Shown here piece after piece: positions 10,840 to 19,630 of a stretch of 64,000 nucleotides of DNA. Below the pieces are notes generated by a model. It saw only the letters and a list, made by a program, of their open reading frames with translations, did no database searches and was not told the origin of the DNA. The stretch comes from Campylobacter showae CSUNSWCD. GTDB lineage: Bacteria; Campylobacterota; Campylobacteria; Campylobacterales; Campylobacteraceae. The stretch lies in assembly GCF_000313615.1 (NCBI RefSeq), contig NZ_AMZQ01000001.1, positions 62,001-126,000 of the forward strand, written 5' to 3'. Position 1 is the stretch's first letter. Each line of letters starts with the position of its first letter. The position numbers and the translations under genes are program-made.

Positions 10840-11465
10840 AAAAAATTTTGATTTTACTAACTTTAAATTTATGCGTTTGGGGCGCAAACGACGTAAACGC
10901 TCAAAGCGCGAGCCAAAGCGGCTTTAAGATCCCGGTGGACTGCGTTTCGATATTTGAAACCAGAAAAGACGAGCTAAAAAGAGAGCTTGCCAAAATAGAC
11001 GAAGCAAGGCAGAGTTTGGAGGCTTTTAGAGCGAGTTCGGCGGCGCTTTTTGAGGAGCGAAACGCCAAGCTAGCCGTCAAAGAGGCCGAGATAAACGCAA
11101 CTCTAGCCCGCGCGCAAGAGGAAAAAAAGCAAACCGAGCAGCTGCTAAAGAAAAACGAGGAAATCGTAAAAGAGCTAAAAGCGATGACTAGCGACAAGGT
11201 CGGCGAGGCTTACGGCAAGATGAAAGACCAGGCCGCCGCCGACGTGCTAAGCGCGATGGATAGGGCGGATGCGGCTAGCATCATGTACTCGCTAAGCCCT
11301 AAAAAAATCTCCGCGATAATGGCAAAAATGGAGCCTACCGCGGCGTCTGAAATCACGCTTTTAATCAAACAAGGCCCGCCATTTATAAAAGCCGAAAAAA
11401 ACGTAACACAGGAAATCTCTCCGACTTCGCCCGACGGCCCGGCGGGAAATCTGCTAAATTTGTAA
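10836..11465 (+). CDS. MotE-like secreted coiled-coil protein with MgtE_N-type domain
   Basis: 209 residues: a signal peptide (MKKILILLTLNLCVWGA), a long coiled coil at about 45-125, then a FliG/MgtE_N-type helical domain (YGKMKDQAAADVLSAMDRAD, IMYSLSPKKISAIMAKMEP). Proteins of this layout act in flagellar motor assembly (MotE family). The C. jejuni counterpart is recalled as Cj1496c, an N-glycosylated protein that affects invasion and colonisation. The C-terminal tail holds a PglB sequon, EKNVT (Asn 189), which agrees with that. It overlaps the FliJ-like gene by four bases. Confident for family layout, moderate for function. Confidence 0.65.
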   Translation: MKKILILLTLNLCVWGANDVNAQSASQSGFKIPVDCVSIFETRKDELKRELAKIDEARQSLEAFRASSAALFEERNAKLAVKEAEINATLARAQEEKKQTEQLLKKNEEIVKELKAMTSDKVGEAYGKMKDQAAADVLSAMDRADAASIMYSLSPKKISAIMAKMEPTAASEITLLIKQGPPFIKAEKNVTQEISPTSPDGPAGNLLNL

Positions 11466-11761
11466 ATTTGGGCTATAACGCTCTAAATTTATCTTGGCTG
11501 GCGTCTAAATTTGGGCTCAAATTTGCGCGGATAATGCGAAAGCCAAATTTGCCTTTGGCGGTCAAATTTGACTCCAAAGGTTAAATTTTACTGCCGTCAA
11601 ATTTAACTATCGCTCGGACCCAAAAGCATTTTTGCCAGCGCGTCAAATTTTGCTTCAAATTTTACTTAAAACAAACGCCCTTCAAAACAAAAAACTCCGT
11701 AAGATTTTAGGTATTTCTTACCAAATTTTGGTTAAAATCAAGCCCAAAAAGAGAGGTAAAA
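11466..11761. other. Intergenic stretch dense in AAATTT words
   Basis: 296 bases without a supportable gene. I count eleven AAATTT words between 11464 and 11730, several extended to GTCAAATTTGAC-like palindromes. No coding potential beyond short open frames is evident. The stretch also carries the promoter of the DUF507-carA pair and an AAGAGAGGT ribosome site near its end. Confidence 0.5.
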
Positions 11762-12313
11762 ATGCGTATAAAACTCCCACACACACCCTACATCGCGCAC
11801 AAAATCGCTATTGATTTATTAAAGTCCGGATTCGTAAATTTAACGCGCGGAGTAGAGCCCGTAGCGGCATGTGCGAAAGAAATTTTAGATAACGATTTAC
11901 AAAAAGAAAAAGCGCTTGAAGAGCGCGTAAATGAGGTGCTCGCCGAGAATGAAGACGATATGGAGAGCATGCAAGTCGATAGAAAAAATATGTTTTGGCT
12001 CGTAAAAAAGAAGCTGGCTAAAGAGTACGGCGTGATCCTGACATATGAAGACCGCTTTAGCAACGTCGCTCATCTCGTGCTTGAGGGCGCTTGGAAAAAG
12101 GGACTCATCGACTACACTGTCTCCGAAAACCGTATCAAAAACATCATCTATGGCTCGATCGAAGAGTATCTAAAAACGTATGAAATTTTACAAGACGTGG
12201 TCATCGACAAGATCGACGGCTACAAGCGCAAACTAATCCCGGGCACCGAGGAGTACGACATCGTATTTGAGCGGCTCTACGAGGACGAACTAAGAAAACG
12301 AGGCATGCTGTGA
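11762..12313 (+). CDS. DUF507-family protein
   Basis: 183 residues, matching the length of DUF507 proteins of Epsilonproteobacteria and Aquificales. It opens MRIKLPHTPYIAHKIAIDLL and ends YDIVFERLYEDELRKRGML, mainly helical and strongly charged, with no membrane segment or signal. Its function is unknown. Its stop codon overlaps the GTG start of carA, and the same pairing is recalled in C. jejuni (Cj1495c-Cj1494c). Translation coupling to carA is therefore likely. A ribosome site AGAGAGG precedes ATG 11762. Confidence 0.82.
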   Translation: MRIKLPHTPYIAHKIAIDLLKSGFVNLTRGVEPVAACAKEILDNDLQKEKALEERVNEVLAENEDDMESMQVDRKNMFWLVKKKLAKEYGVILTYEDRFSNVAHLVLEGAWKKGLIDYTVSENRIKNIIYGSIEEYLKTYEILQDVVIDKIDGYKRKLIPGTEEYDIVFERLYEDELRKRGML

Positions 12314-13428
12314 GAGCTTATATCTACCTTGAAAACGGCGTTTTTTTACAGGCGAAGGCATTTGGCGCGAGCGGTACGGCTAGCGGAGAAATGGTCTTTA
12401 ATACGAGTCTAACGGGCTATCAGGAGATCATGAGCGATCCTAGTTATGCGGGGCAGTTTATTGTTTTTACGATGCCTGAGATCGGCATAGTGGGCGTAAA
12501 CGAAGACGATATGGAGAGTGCGAAAATCCACGCTAGCGGCGTTTTGATGCGGGATTTTAATCCTACTGCGTCAAATTTCCGCTCGCAAAAAAGCTTGGAA
12601 GAGTTTTTCAAAGAGCAAGGTAAATTCGGCGTTTACGACATCGACACGAGATTTTTAACCAAGATGCTACGCGATAACGGCGCGCTACACGCTGTGATCT
12701 CGACTGAAATTTCAGACGAAAAAGAGCTAAAAAAACTGCTCGAAAACTCGCCTAGAATCTCGGAGATAAACTACGTCGCAAAGGTAAGTACCGAGCAAAT
12801 TTACGCTCACGAAAACGGCGCTTGGGATCACGCGAGCAAAGCCTACTCCGCGCTAAAAGCAAACGGCAAAAAGGTCGCCGTCATCGACTACGGCGTGAAG
12901 CGAAACATCCTAAACGAGCTTTGCGAAACCGGCCTTGAGACGCAAATTTACCCTCACGACGTGCAAGCAGACGAGCTCATCGCTAAATTTAACAAAGGCG
13001 AGATAAACGGCGTGTTTCTCTCAAACGGCCCGGGCGAACCCAAAGCCCTAAAAAACGAGATCGCGCAGATAAAAAAACTGATCGAAGCGAGGGTGCCGAT
13101 TTTTGGTATTTGCCTAGGCCATCAGCTGCTTAGCAACGCGTTTGGCTTTGAGACGTACAAGCTAAAATTCGGTCAGCACGGCGCAAATCATCCGGTTTTA
13201 AATTTGCAAACCAAAGCAGTCGAGATAACGGCGCAAAACCACAACTACAACGTTCCCGAGGAGATCGCGCAGGTCGCCGAGATCACGCATAGAAATCTTT
13301 TCGACGGCACGATCGAGGGCGTGAAATACAAGGATTATCCGGTATTTTCGGTGCAGCATCACCCCGAAGCTAGCGGCGGACCGAGCGAGAGCAAATATAT
13401 CTTTAAACAATTTTTAGAAATTTTATAG
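12310..13428 (+). CDS. carA: Carbamoyl-phosphate synthase small (glutaminase) subunit
   Basis: 372 residues from GTG 12310. The N-terminal CPSase_sm_chain domain contains GEMVFNTSLTGYQEIMSDPS. The C-terminal class I glutamine amidotransferase domain has the nucleophile loop FGICLGHQLLS and the His-Glu pair HHPEASGGP. The subunit hydrolyses glutamine and channels ammonia to CarB for arginine and pyrimidine synthesis. carB is not in the window. It overlaps the DUF507 stop by three bases and is followed by a stem-loop at 13462-13490. Confidence 0.97.
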   Translation: MRAYIYLENGVFLQAKAFGASGTASGEMVFNTSLTGYQEIMSDPSYAGQFIVFTMPEIGIVGVNEDDMESAKIHASGVLMRDFNPTASNFRSQKSLEEFFKEQGKFGVYDIDTRFLTKMLRDNGALHAVISTEISDEKELKKLLENSPRISEINYVAKVSTEQIYAHENGAWDHASKAYSALKANGKKVAVIDYGVKRNILNELCETGLETQIYPHDVQADELIAKFNKGEINGVFLSNGPGEPKALKNEIAQIKKLIEARVPIFGICLGHQLLSNAFGFETYKLKFGQHGANHPVLNLQTKAVEITAQNHNYNVPEEIAQVAEITHRNLFDGTIEGVKYKDYPVFSVQHHPEASGGPSESKYIFKQFLEIL

Positions 13429-13461
13429 TTGCTAGTCGCGGTCAAATTTGAGCAAAATTTA

Positions 13462-13490
13462 GGGTTAAATTTGCGAGCCGAATTTAACCC
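13462..13490. terminator. Stem-loop after carA
   Basis: GGGTTAAATT (13462-13471) pairs perfectly with AATTTAACCC (13481-13490) around a nine-base loop. It has no strong T-run, so termination is plausible rather than certain. Confidence 0.4.
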
Positions 13491-13534
13491 CAGCGCGGCT
13501 AAAATTTGCAAATGAAATTTGACGGTCAAATTTG

Positions 13535-14206
13535 ATGAGCGGCGCGGAGTTTGTTTCGATTTTGAGCGTCGCGGCGCTTAGCTCGGTGGGCCACTGCGCG
13601 GGTATGTGCGGCGGTTTTGCTATCTTGCTCGCGCGGTTTTTGAATGGCAAAGGTAAAATTTTTAGCGCGGCGATGATAGCGGGGTACAACCTAGCTAGAA
13701 TTTGCGCTTATATGCTACTTGGCTTTATTTTCGGGTCGCTTGGCGGCGTTTTTACGCTATCTCTTGCGGCGCGAGGCTACCTATTTTTTGCTATCGGCGT
13801 TTTTATGGCGGTTTTGGGCGTTGCGCTCATTAGGCGCGGAGCGGTGTTAAATTTCATCGAGAAAAACGCATTTTTATCCAAAATTTTAAACGAAAAAATG
13901 AAAGCCGCCATCGCGAAAAATAGCGTGATCGGGTTTTTGACGCTCGGGTTTTTAAACGGGCTGCTGCCGTGCGGAGTGGTTTACTATTTTTTAGCTTTAG
14001 CAGTAGCTAGCGGCAGCGGGGCAAAGGGTGCGGCGATCGCGGCTACGTTTGGCGCGGTTAGTTTTTTTGCGATGAGTTTTTACGCGCTGGTTTTAAAGGC
14101 CGTGAGCGAAAAATTTAAAAAACAGGCTCTAGATTTAAGCGGCGCGGCGATAATAATTTACGGAATTTATCTATCTTTTATAGGATTTACGGCGAGCAAT
14201 GGATGA
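13535..14206 (+). CDS. TauE/SafE or DsbD_2-type membrane protein next to the cbb3 regulators
   Basis: 223 residues from ATG 13535 (a TTG three bases earlier is possible, and the ribosome site is weak). There are six to seven predicted helices. The N-terminal HCAGMCGGFAI motif is characteristic of the DsbD_2 (PF13386-type) group, which is commonly annotated as sulfite exporter TauE/SafE. GLLPCGVVYYFLALAVA is the second half of the duplicated motif. Cys pairs in membrane helices suggest metal or thiol-electron handling. The position ahead of the two-component pair and ccoNOQP suggests a part in cbb3 maturation. It overlaps the kinase gene by eight bases. Confidence 0.72.
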   Translation: MSGAEFVSILSVAALSSVGHCAGMCGGFAILLARFLNGKGKIFSAAMIAGYNLARICAYMLLGFIFGSLGGVFTLSLAARGYLFFAIGVFMAVLGVALIRRGAVLNFIEKNAFLSKILNEKMKAAIAKNSVIGFLTLGFLNGLLPCGVVYYFLALAVASGSGAKGAAIAATFGAVSFFAMSFYALVLKAVSEKFKKQALDLSGAAIIIYGIYLSFIGFTASNG

Positions 14207-15416
14207 TATCAAAGAAAGATTTAGGCAGTATCAAGAGGCTATCGAGACTAGCAATATAGTCTCAAAGACCGACACAAACGGCACTATTACCTTCGTAAAC
14301 GACGAGTTTTGTAAGATGTCAGGCTTTTCGCGCGAGGAGCTAATCGGCGCAAATCACAACATCGTGCGCCATCCCGAGGTGCCAAAGGAGGTTTTTGCAC
14401 GGCTTTGGGATACGATTTTAGCCAAAAAAGTACACAAAGGCACGATAAGAAATCGCACCAAAGACGGCCGCGATGTCTATCTAAACACGACTATCATCCC
14501 GATTTTGGATTTAAGCGGGCAGATCGAGGAGTTTCTTGCGATTAGATACGATGTAACGGACGTGATAAATTTAAACAACGAGCTTGAAAAGACGAAAAAA
14601 GAGCTGCTAAATTTAAACGAAAGTCTCGAAAATAGGGTCGCCAAGCAGACGGCCAAGCTCGTAAATTTAAACCAAAATCTAGAAAATTTGGTGAAAGCCG
14701 AGATAAAGAAAAACGAGGAAAAGACCAAAATGCTCTTTTTGCAGTCGCGTCTAGCTTCGATGGGCGAGATGATCGCAAACATCGCTCACCAGTGGCGCCA
14801 ACCGCTAAACGAGCTTAGTATCACGCTTTTTAAACTAAAAGAGAGCGTGAAGTCAAACGAGAAATTTGAAACCAACTACGAGCACGCAAAACGTGTGATA
14901 AAGGGCATGTCGCAGACGATCGAGGACTTTAGAAACTTCTTTAGCGTCGAGCGCGAGAGGGGGCTTTTCTTTCCTTCGGCTGCGGTAGAAAACGCGCTAA
15001 AAATGGTACAGGGAACCTACGAAAAAGAGGGCATAGACGTAAATTTGGAGCTAAAAAGCGAAGGTCAAATTTACGGCTTTGAGTCGCAGCTTTGTCAGGC
15101 CGTAATCATACTGCTTTCTAACGCCAAAGATGCGCTGGCAAATAAAAAAGACGATAAAAAAGTAACGCTAACGTTAGAAACAAAGGATAAATTTGCTATC
15201 ATAAGAGTAACGGATAACGCCGGCGGTATAAAAGACGAGATAATGGACAAGATTTTTGAGCCGTATTTCACCACGAAGCACCCGAGCGCGGGTACGGGCA
15301 TCGGTCTATATATGTTAAAAAGCATAGCCAAAAATCACGGCGGAAGTGCCGGCGCTAAAAACGTAAAATTTGGAGCGGAATTTGAGATAAAGTTGCCGCT
15401 AAAGGATGAAAAATGA
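14199..15416 (+). CDS. PAS-containing sensor histidine kinase (BumS-like)
   Basis: 405 residues, no membrane helix. PAS domain at about 15-125 ([20 protein letters not shown]), a coiled coil at 125-185, the dimerisation/phosphoacceptor box with His 197 ([15 protein letters not shown]), and HATPase_c at about 290-400 (LLSNAKDA N-box, [27 protein letters not shown]-box). It is a cytosolic sensor. The stop overlaps the response-regulator start. The C. jejuni counterpart at this locus is recalled as Cj1492c (BumS), which responds to butyrate and is reported to act mainly as a phosphatase. Whether this ortholog behaves the same way is unknown. Confidence 0.85.
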   Translation: MDDIKERFRQYQEAIETSNIVSKTDTNGTITFVNDEFCKMSGFSREELIGANHNIVRHPEVPKEVFARLWDTILAKKVHKGTIRNRTKDGRDVYLNTTIIPILDLSGQIEEFLAIRYDVTDVINLNNELEKTKKELLNLNESLENRVAKQTAKLVNLNQNLENLVKAEIKKNEEKTKMLFLQSRLASMGEMIANIAHQWRQPLNELSITLFKLKESVKSNEKFETNYEHAKRVIKGMSQTIEDFRNFFSVERERGLFFPSAAVENALKMVQGTYEKEGIDVNLELKSEGQIYGFESQLCQAVIILLSNAKDALANKKDDKKVTLTLETKDKFAIIRVTDNAGGIKDEIMDKIFEPYFTTKHPSAGTGIGLYMLKSIAKNHGGSAGAKNVKFGAEFEIKLPLKDEK

Positions 15417-16090
15417 AAAATTTTAAAGAGCTAACGCTGCTGCTAGTCGAGGACGAGGATAGCATAAGGGAGTCTATGCAAGAGGTTTTCGGCGGCGTAT
15501 TTCAAAAGGTCATTTCGGCCTCAAACGGCGACGAAGGACTTAAGAAATTTAAAAAATTTAGCCCCGACATCGTGATAGCTGATATCATGATGCCTATCAT
15601 GGACGGACTTGAGATGTCAAGGCAGATAAAAGAATTCTCAAAAAACACGCCAGTAGTGATCCTAAGCGCATATAGTGAAAAGGAAAAACTGCTAAAAGCT
15701 ATCGAAGTAGGCATCGATAAATACGTGATCAAGCCTATCGACATGGACGAGCTTTTTGTCGTGCTGGAGCAGATCGTAAAAACTAAAATCATAGGCGCCG
15801 ATATCATCGATATTTCGGGCGGGTATTCGTTTAATCAAACCAAAAAAGTGCTCGTAAAAAACGGAGTCGAGATCGCGCTAACCAAAAAAGAGCTGGCCTT
15901 TATCTCTCTTTTAGTTAAACGCATCGGCACTCTAGTTTTAACCGAGGAGATCAGAAACGTGGTATGGTTTGGTGAAAAGGTAAACGATCCGGCCGTTAGG
16001 ACATTTATCAAGCGAATACGTGATAAAGTGGGCGCCGGACTCATAAAAAACTCGCCAGGACTTGGCTATAAAATCGAGCTTAAAAAGTAA
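15413..16090 (+). CDS. OmpR-family response regulator (BumR-like)
   Basis: 225 residues. Receiver domain: acidic pair at VEDED (residues 12-16), phosphoacceptor Asp 57 in PDIVIADIMMP, Thr/Ser in VVILSAYS, and Lys in KYVIKPID. The C-terminal winged helix has VRTFIKRIRDKVGAGLIK and PGLGYKIEL. It overlaps the kinase gene by four bases, so the two are made together. It lies directly upstream of ccoNOQP, the Cj1491c position in C. jejuni. It may control metabolic or colonisation genes rather than the oxidase itself, since a stem-loop separates it from ccoN. Confidence 0.88.
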   Translation: MKNFKELTLLLVEDEDSIRESMQEVFGGVFQKVISASNGDEGLKKFKKFSPDIVIADIMMPIMDGLEMSRQIKEFSKNTPVVILSAYSEKEKLLKAIEVGIDKYVIKPIDMDELFVVLEQIVKTKIIGADIIDISGGYSFNQTKKVLVKNGVEIALTKKELAFISLLVKRIGTLVLTEEIRNVVWFGEKVNDPAVRTFIKRIRDKVGAGLIKNSPGLGYKIELKK

Positions 16091-16118
16091 AATTTAAAGT
16101 AGTGTAAATTTAAAACGA

Positions 16119-16138
16119 TTAAGCGATTTTGCGCTTAA
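16119..16138 (+). terminator. Stem-loop between regulator gene and ccoN
   Basis: TTAAGCG (16119-16125) and CGCTTAA (16132-16138) form a perfect 7-bp stem with a six-base loop, followed by ATTTTAG. It could end the regulator transcript or attenuate read-through into the oxidase operon, whose AAAGGAGG ribosome site is at about 16177. Confidence 0.5.
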
Positions 16139-16188
16139 ATTTTAGTAAAATAACATTTTCGTAATAAAATAAACAAAGGAGGATATCG

Positions 16189-17670
16189 ATGCGACTAGAC
16201 AGGGCGCTAAGCTACGACTACACGGTCGCCAAGTATTTTATGTTCGCGACGATACTGTTTGGGATAGTCGGCATGGGCATAGGCGTGCTGATAGCCTTTC
16301 AGATGGCATATCCCGATCTAAACTATCTCGCGGGCGAATACGGTACCTTTAGCCGCCTAAGACCGTTGCACACGGCAGGTGTGATATTTGGATTTATGCT
16401 ATCTGGCGTATTTGCGACGTGGTACTATATCGGACAAAGGGTTTTAAAGGTCTCGATGAGCGAGTCGCCGTTTTTGATGGCGGTAGGTAAGCTACACTTT
16501 TGGATATATATGCTGGTTATGGCAGGCGGCGTGTTTAGCCTCTTTGCCGGCGTTAGCACGTCAAAAGAGTATGCCGAGCTAGAGTGGCCTCTAGATATCG
16601 GCGTGGTCGTGCTTTGGGTGCTTTGGGGCGTTAGTATATTTGGCCTCATCGGTATTCGCCGCGAGAGGACGCTTTATATCTCGGTTTGGTATTTTATCGC
16701 GACGTTTCTAGGTATCGCGATGCTTTATCTGTTTAACAACATGGCCGTGCCGACTAGGCTGGTCTCGGGATATGGCAACTGGTGGCACTCGGTTTCTATG
16801 TATGCGGGAGCAAATGACGCGCTAGTGCAGTGGTGGTACGGGCATAACGCCGTGGCGTTTGTATTTACCGTGCCGATAATCGCTCAAATTTACTACTTTC
16901 TCCCAAAAGAGAGCGGTCAGCCGATATTTTCTTACAAACTTTCGATTTTCTCGTTTTGGAGCCTGATGTTCCTTTATCTGTGGGCGGGCGGACACCATCT
17001 GATCTACTCTGCGGTGCCTGACTGGATGCAGACGATGGGCTCGGTGTTTTCGGTGGTTTTGATACTGCCGTCTTGGGGTTCAGCTATAAATATGCTTCTA
17101 ACGATGCGCGGCGAGTGGCAGCAGCTCAGAGAAAATCCTCTTATCAAATTTATGATTTTAGGCTCGACGTTTTATATGTTTTCTACCCTTGAGGGGCCGA
17201 TTTTAGCGATCAAGTCCGTAAACGCCCTCGCGCACTTTACCGACTGGGTGCCGGGCCACGTGCACGACGGTACGCTAGGCTGGGTCGGATTTATGACGAT
17301 GGCGGCGCTTTATCACATGACGCCGCGCGTATTTAAACGCGAAATTTACTCGAAATCCTTGATGGAAACTCAGTTTTGGATACAGACTATCGGCATCGTG
17401 CTTTATTTTTCATCGATGTGGATCGCGGGCATCACTCAGGGTATGATGTGGCGCGCGACCGACGAATACGGAAATTTGGCCTATTCATTTATCGATACCG
17501 TGATAAATATCGTGCCGTACTACTGGATCAGAGCCGTGGGCGGACTGCTCTATCTGCTAGGATTTTTCATCTTTGTTTATAATATCTACAAGAGTTTTGG
17601 CGCCAAAGCGCTCGAAAAAGAGCCGCTAAGCGCAAGTCCTGCGGGCGTAAAGGAGGTTGCTAATGTTTAG
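16189..17670 (+). CDS. ccoN: cbb3 cytochrome c oxidase subunit I
   Basis: 493 residues, twelve helices. Haem and copper ligands are recognisable: RPLHTAGVIFGFML (low-spin haem His), WYGHNAVAFVFT (CuB His with the family Tyr region), WAGGHHLIYSAVPDWMQ (His pair) and GHVHDGTLGWVGF (high-spin and low-spin haem His). This is the catalytic subunit of the high-affinity oxidase used at low oxygen. A strong AAGGAGG site precedes ATG 16189. Its end overlaps the ccoO start by eight bases. Confidence 0.98.
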   Translation: MRLDRALSYDYTVAKYFMFATILFGIVGMGIGVLIAFQMAYPDLNYLAGEYGTFSRLRPLHTAGVIFGFMLSGVFATWYYIGQRVLKVSMSESPFLMAVGKLHFWIYMLVMAGGVFSLFAGVSTSKEYAELEWPLDIGVVVLWVLWGVSIFGLIGIRRERTLYISVWYFIATFLGIAMLYLFNNMAVPTRLVSGYGNWWHSVSMYAGANDALVQWWYGHNAVAFVFTVPIIAQIYYFLPKESGQPIFSYKLSIFSFWSLMFLYLWAGGHHLIYSAVPDWMQTMGSVFSVVLILPSWGSAINMLLTMRGEWQQLRENPLIKFMILGSTFYMFSTLEGPILAIKSVNALAHFTDWVPGHVHDGTLGWVGFMTMAALYHMTPRVFKREIYSKSLMETQFWIQTIGIVLYFSSMWIAGITQGMMWRATDEYGNLAYSFIDTVINIVPYYWIRAVGGLLYLLGFFIFVYNIYKSFGAKALEKEPLSASPAGVKEVANV

Positions 17671-18328
17671 TTGGTTAGAGAAAAATCCCTTCTTTTTCGC
17701 GGTTATGGTTTTTATATTTATCGCCTATGCGGGCGTGATCGAGATACTGCCTGATTTTGCCAACAGAGCTAGGCCGCTTGAGGGCACCAAGCCGCCGACG
17801 GTTTTACAGCTTGCGGGCAAACACGTGTATATGAAAGATAGCTGTAACGCCTGCCACACGCAGCAAATTCGCCCTTTTAAGGCCGAGACCGACAGATACG
17901 GCATGTATTCGCTAAGCGGCGAGTATGCGTTTGATCGCCCGCATCTTTGGGGTTCTAAAAGAACAGGCCCCGACCTTTGGCGCGTGGGCAACTACCGCAC
18001 CACCGACTGGCACGAAAATCACATGAAAGAGCCGACCTCCGTGGTGCCTGGTTCTATAATGCCTGCTTACAAGCATCACTTTAGCAATAACGCCGACATC
18101 GAAACCGCATACGGCGAAGCGGTAACGACGAAAAAGGTATTTGGCGTACCGTACGACGTAGAGGGTATGCCAAGCCTAGGCACCTACGAGCAGGCACAAG
18201 CAGCCGCTAAAGAAGAAGCCGCCGCTATAGTTGAAGAGATGAAAGACGAAGAGGTCAAAAAGGCCTTCGAGCGCGGAGAGATCCGCGAGATAGTGGCGCT
18301 CATCGCCTATCTAAATAGCTTAAAATAG
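17663..18328 (+). CDS. ccoO: cbb3 oxidase monohaem cytochrome c subunit
   Basis: 221 residues from ATG 17663, chosen because AGGAGG lies six bases upstream. A TTG six bases earlier is unlikely. There is one membrane anchor (about 10-30), then a periplasmic cytochrome c domain with CNACH (Cys 61, Cys 64, His 65) followed by TQQIRPF, as in FixO/CcoO. A Met ligand is expected in VPGSIMPAYKHHF. It carries electrons from CcoP or the bc1 complex to CcoN. The start lies within the end of ccoN. Confidence 0.97.
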   Translation: MFSWLEKNPFFFAVMVFIFIAYAGVIEILPDFANRARPLEGTKPPTVLQLAGKHVYMKDSCNACHTQQIRPFKAETDRYGMYSLSGEYAFDRPHLWGSKRTGPDLWRVGNYRTTDWHENHMKEPTSVVPGSIMPAYKHHFSNNADIETAYGEAVTTKKVFGVPYDVEGMPSLGTYEQAQAAAKEEAAAIVEEMKDEEVKKAFERGEIREIVALIAYLNSLK

Positions 18329-18336
18329 GCGAATTT

Positions 18337-18558
18337 ATGGATGCGCAAACTCTAAGAGAGCTCCAAGGATACGGAGCTTTTATCTTTCTAGCAGTGTGCG
18401 CCGCGCTTCTTTACGGATACTATTTTCATCTATATAGATCCGAAAAGAGCGGCAGGCGAGACTACGAAAGATACTCCGATCTGGCCCTAAAAGACGGCAT
18501 AGACGAGGAAATTTTAGAGTCTGCGTCCATAGAGCAAAACGCTAAAAAGGAAAAATAA
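18337..18558 (+). CDS. ccoQ: cbb3 oxidase small subunit CcoQ
   Basis: 73 residues: a single helix (GAFIFLAVCAALLYGYYFHLY) followed by a charged tail, YRSEKSGRRDYERYSDLALK. This YR-SEK-GR-DYE pattern is the usual CcoQ/FixQ signature. The subunit stabilises the assembled oxidase. It lies eight bases after ccoO, and its stop shares one base with the ccoP start (TAATG). Confidence 0.9.
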   Translation: MDAQTLRELQGYGAFIFLAVCAALLYGYYFHLYRSEKSGRRDYERYSDLALKDGIDEEILESASIEQNAKKEK

Positions 18559-19418
18559 TGCAATGGTTTAATTTAGAAGATAACGTAAATTTGCTGGGGC
18601 TTATCGGAGCTATTGCTATCGTTTTGGCCACGGCTTTCGTCGTAAGTCGCTTGGTCGGGCAGATGAAGGTAGCAAAACCTAAGGCCGAGCTTAGCGAGCA
18701 TGGCTGGGATGGCATAGGCGAGTACAAAAACCCTCTGCCGCTGGGCTGGGCGGTCGTTTACGTGCTGGTTATCGTTTGGGCTTTGTGGTATATGCTAGCA
18801 GGCTATCCGCTAAACTCATACTCGCAGATTGGCGAATACAACGAGGAAGTCGCCGCTGCGAATGCTAAATTTGAAAAGAACTTCGCAAATCCGGACGCCA
18901 AGACGCTTCACGCGATGGGCGAGAGCGTGTTTTTGGTGCAGTGCTCGGCCTGCCACGGTATCACCGGCGACGGCATAAACGGCAGGGCCGCAGACCTTTC
19001 CAAATGGGGCAGCGAAGAGGGGATATATGATACGATAATAAACGGCTCAAAAGGCCTTGAGTATCCGATGGGCGAGATGCCTGCCGGTATGGCGGACGAG
19101 GAGGGCGCAAAGGCGATCGCGGCCTACATCGCTAAAGAAATTTCCGGTATAAAAAAGACCAAAAACGAAAATTTGGTAGCCAGCGGCAAGGAACTTTTTG
19201 CGACCTGCGCGGCGTGCCACGGCGAGGACGGCAAAGGTATGGAGGGCATGAGCCCTGATCTATCCAAATACGGCACGGCGTCATTTGTCGAGGACGTATT
19301 GCAACGCGGCAAAAAGGGCACTATCGGTACGATGCCTAAATTTAACGACGGCAGACTAAACGCCTTGCAGCAAAAAGCGGTCGGCGAGTACGTTATCTCG
19401 CTTTCTAAAGGAGAATAA
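18558..19418 (+). CDS. ccoP: cbb3 oxidase dihaem cytochrome c subunit
   Basis: 286 residues. There are two N-terminal helices (about 10-33 and 62-82), with the CcoP N-terminal motif HGWDGIGEYKNPLPLGW between them. Two cytochrome c domains follow, with CSACHG (129-134) and CAACHG (217-222). Met ligands are expected at YPMGEMPAGM and GTMPKF. CcoP takes electrons from soluble cytochrome c into the oxidase. The next gene starts at the base after its stop. Confidence 0.97.
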   Translation: MQWFNLEDNVNLLGLIGAIAIVLATAFVVSRLVGQMKVAKPKAELSEHGWDGIGEYKNPLPLGWAVVYVLVIVWALWYMLAGYPLNSYSQIGEYNEEVAAANAKFEKNFANPDAKTLHAMGESVFLVQCSACHGITGDGINGRAADLSKWGSEEGIYDTIINGSKGLEYPMGEMPAGMADEEGAKAIAAYIAKEISGIKKTKNENLVASGKELFATCAACHGEDGKGMEGMSPDLSKYGTASFVEDVLQRGKKGTIGTMPKFNDGRLNALQQKAVGEYVISLSKGE

Positions 19419-19628
19419 ATGGAAAACACGAATCGAAACGTTTTCGGCCTCCACGGTGTGACTGGGCTACTCATCGCGACCGGGCTACTACTAGCGATCT
19501 TAGCGGCACTCACGTACTACGCGATCAAGCTTCAGCAAGAAGTCGCACAAAAGCCCTACGCGCTAAACGCCTCCGAGCTAAAGATGAAAAGCGCGGATAA
19601 CGCCAAGCAAGTGCGCGTAAAGGAGTAG
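19419..19628 (+). CDS. DUF4006 small membrane protein of the cbb3 operon
   Basis: 69 residues with one transmembrane helix (VTGLLIATGLLLAILAALTYYAI) and a polar C-terminus. It begins NVFGLHGVTGLL, which I recognise as the DUF4006 opening found after ccoP in Campylobacter (Cj1486c position). It starts immediately after the ccoP stop with the ribosome site AAAGGAG inside ccoP. Its role is unknown; operon position implies assembly or stability of the oxidase. Confidence 0.82.
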   Translation: MENTNRNVFGLHGVTGLLIATGLLLAILAALTYYAIKLQQEVAQKPYALNASELKMKSADNAKQVRVKE

Positions 19629-19630
19629 CT

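Noticed and set aside
11632-11814. 60-codon frame ahead of the DUF507 gene
   Set aside because: Lys/Arg/Thr-rich, crosses the DUF507 start in another frame, and has no ribosome site.
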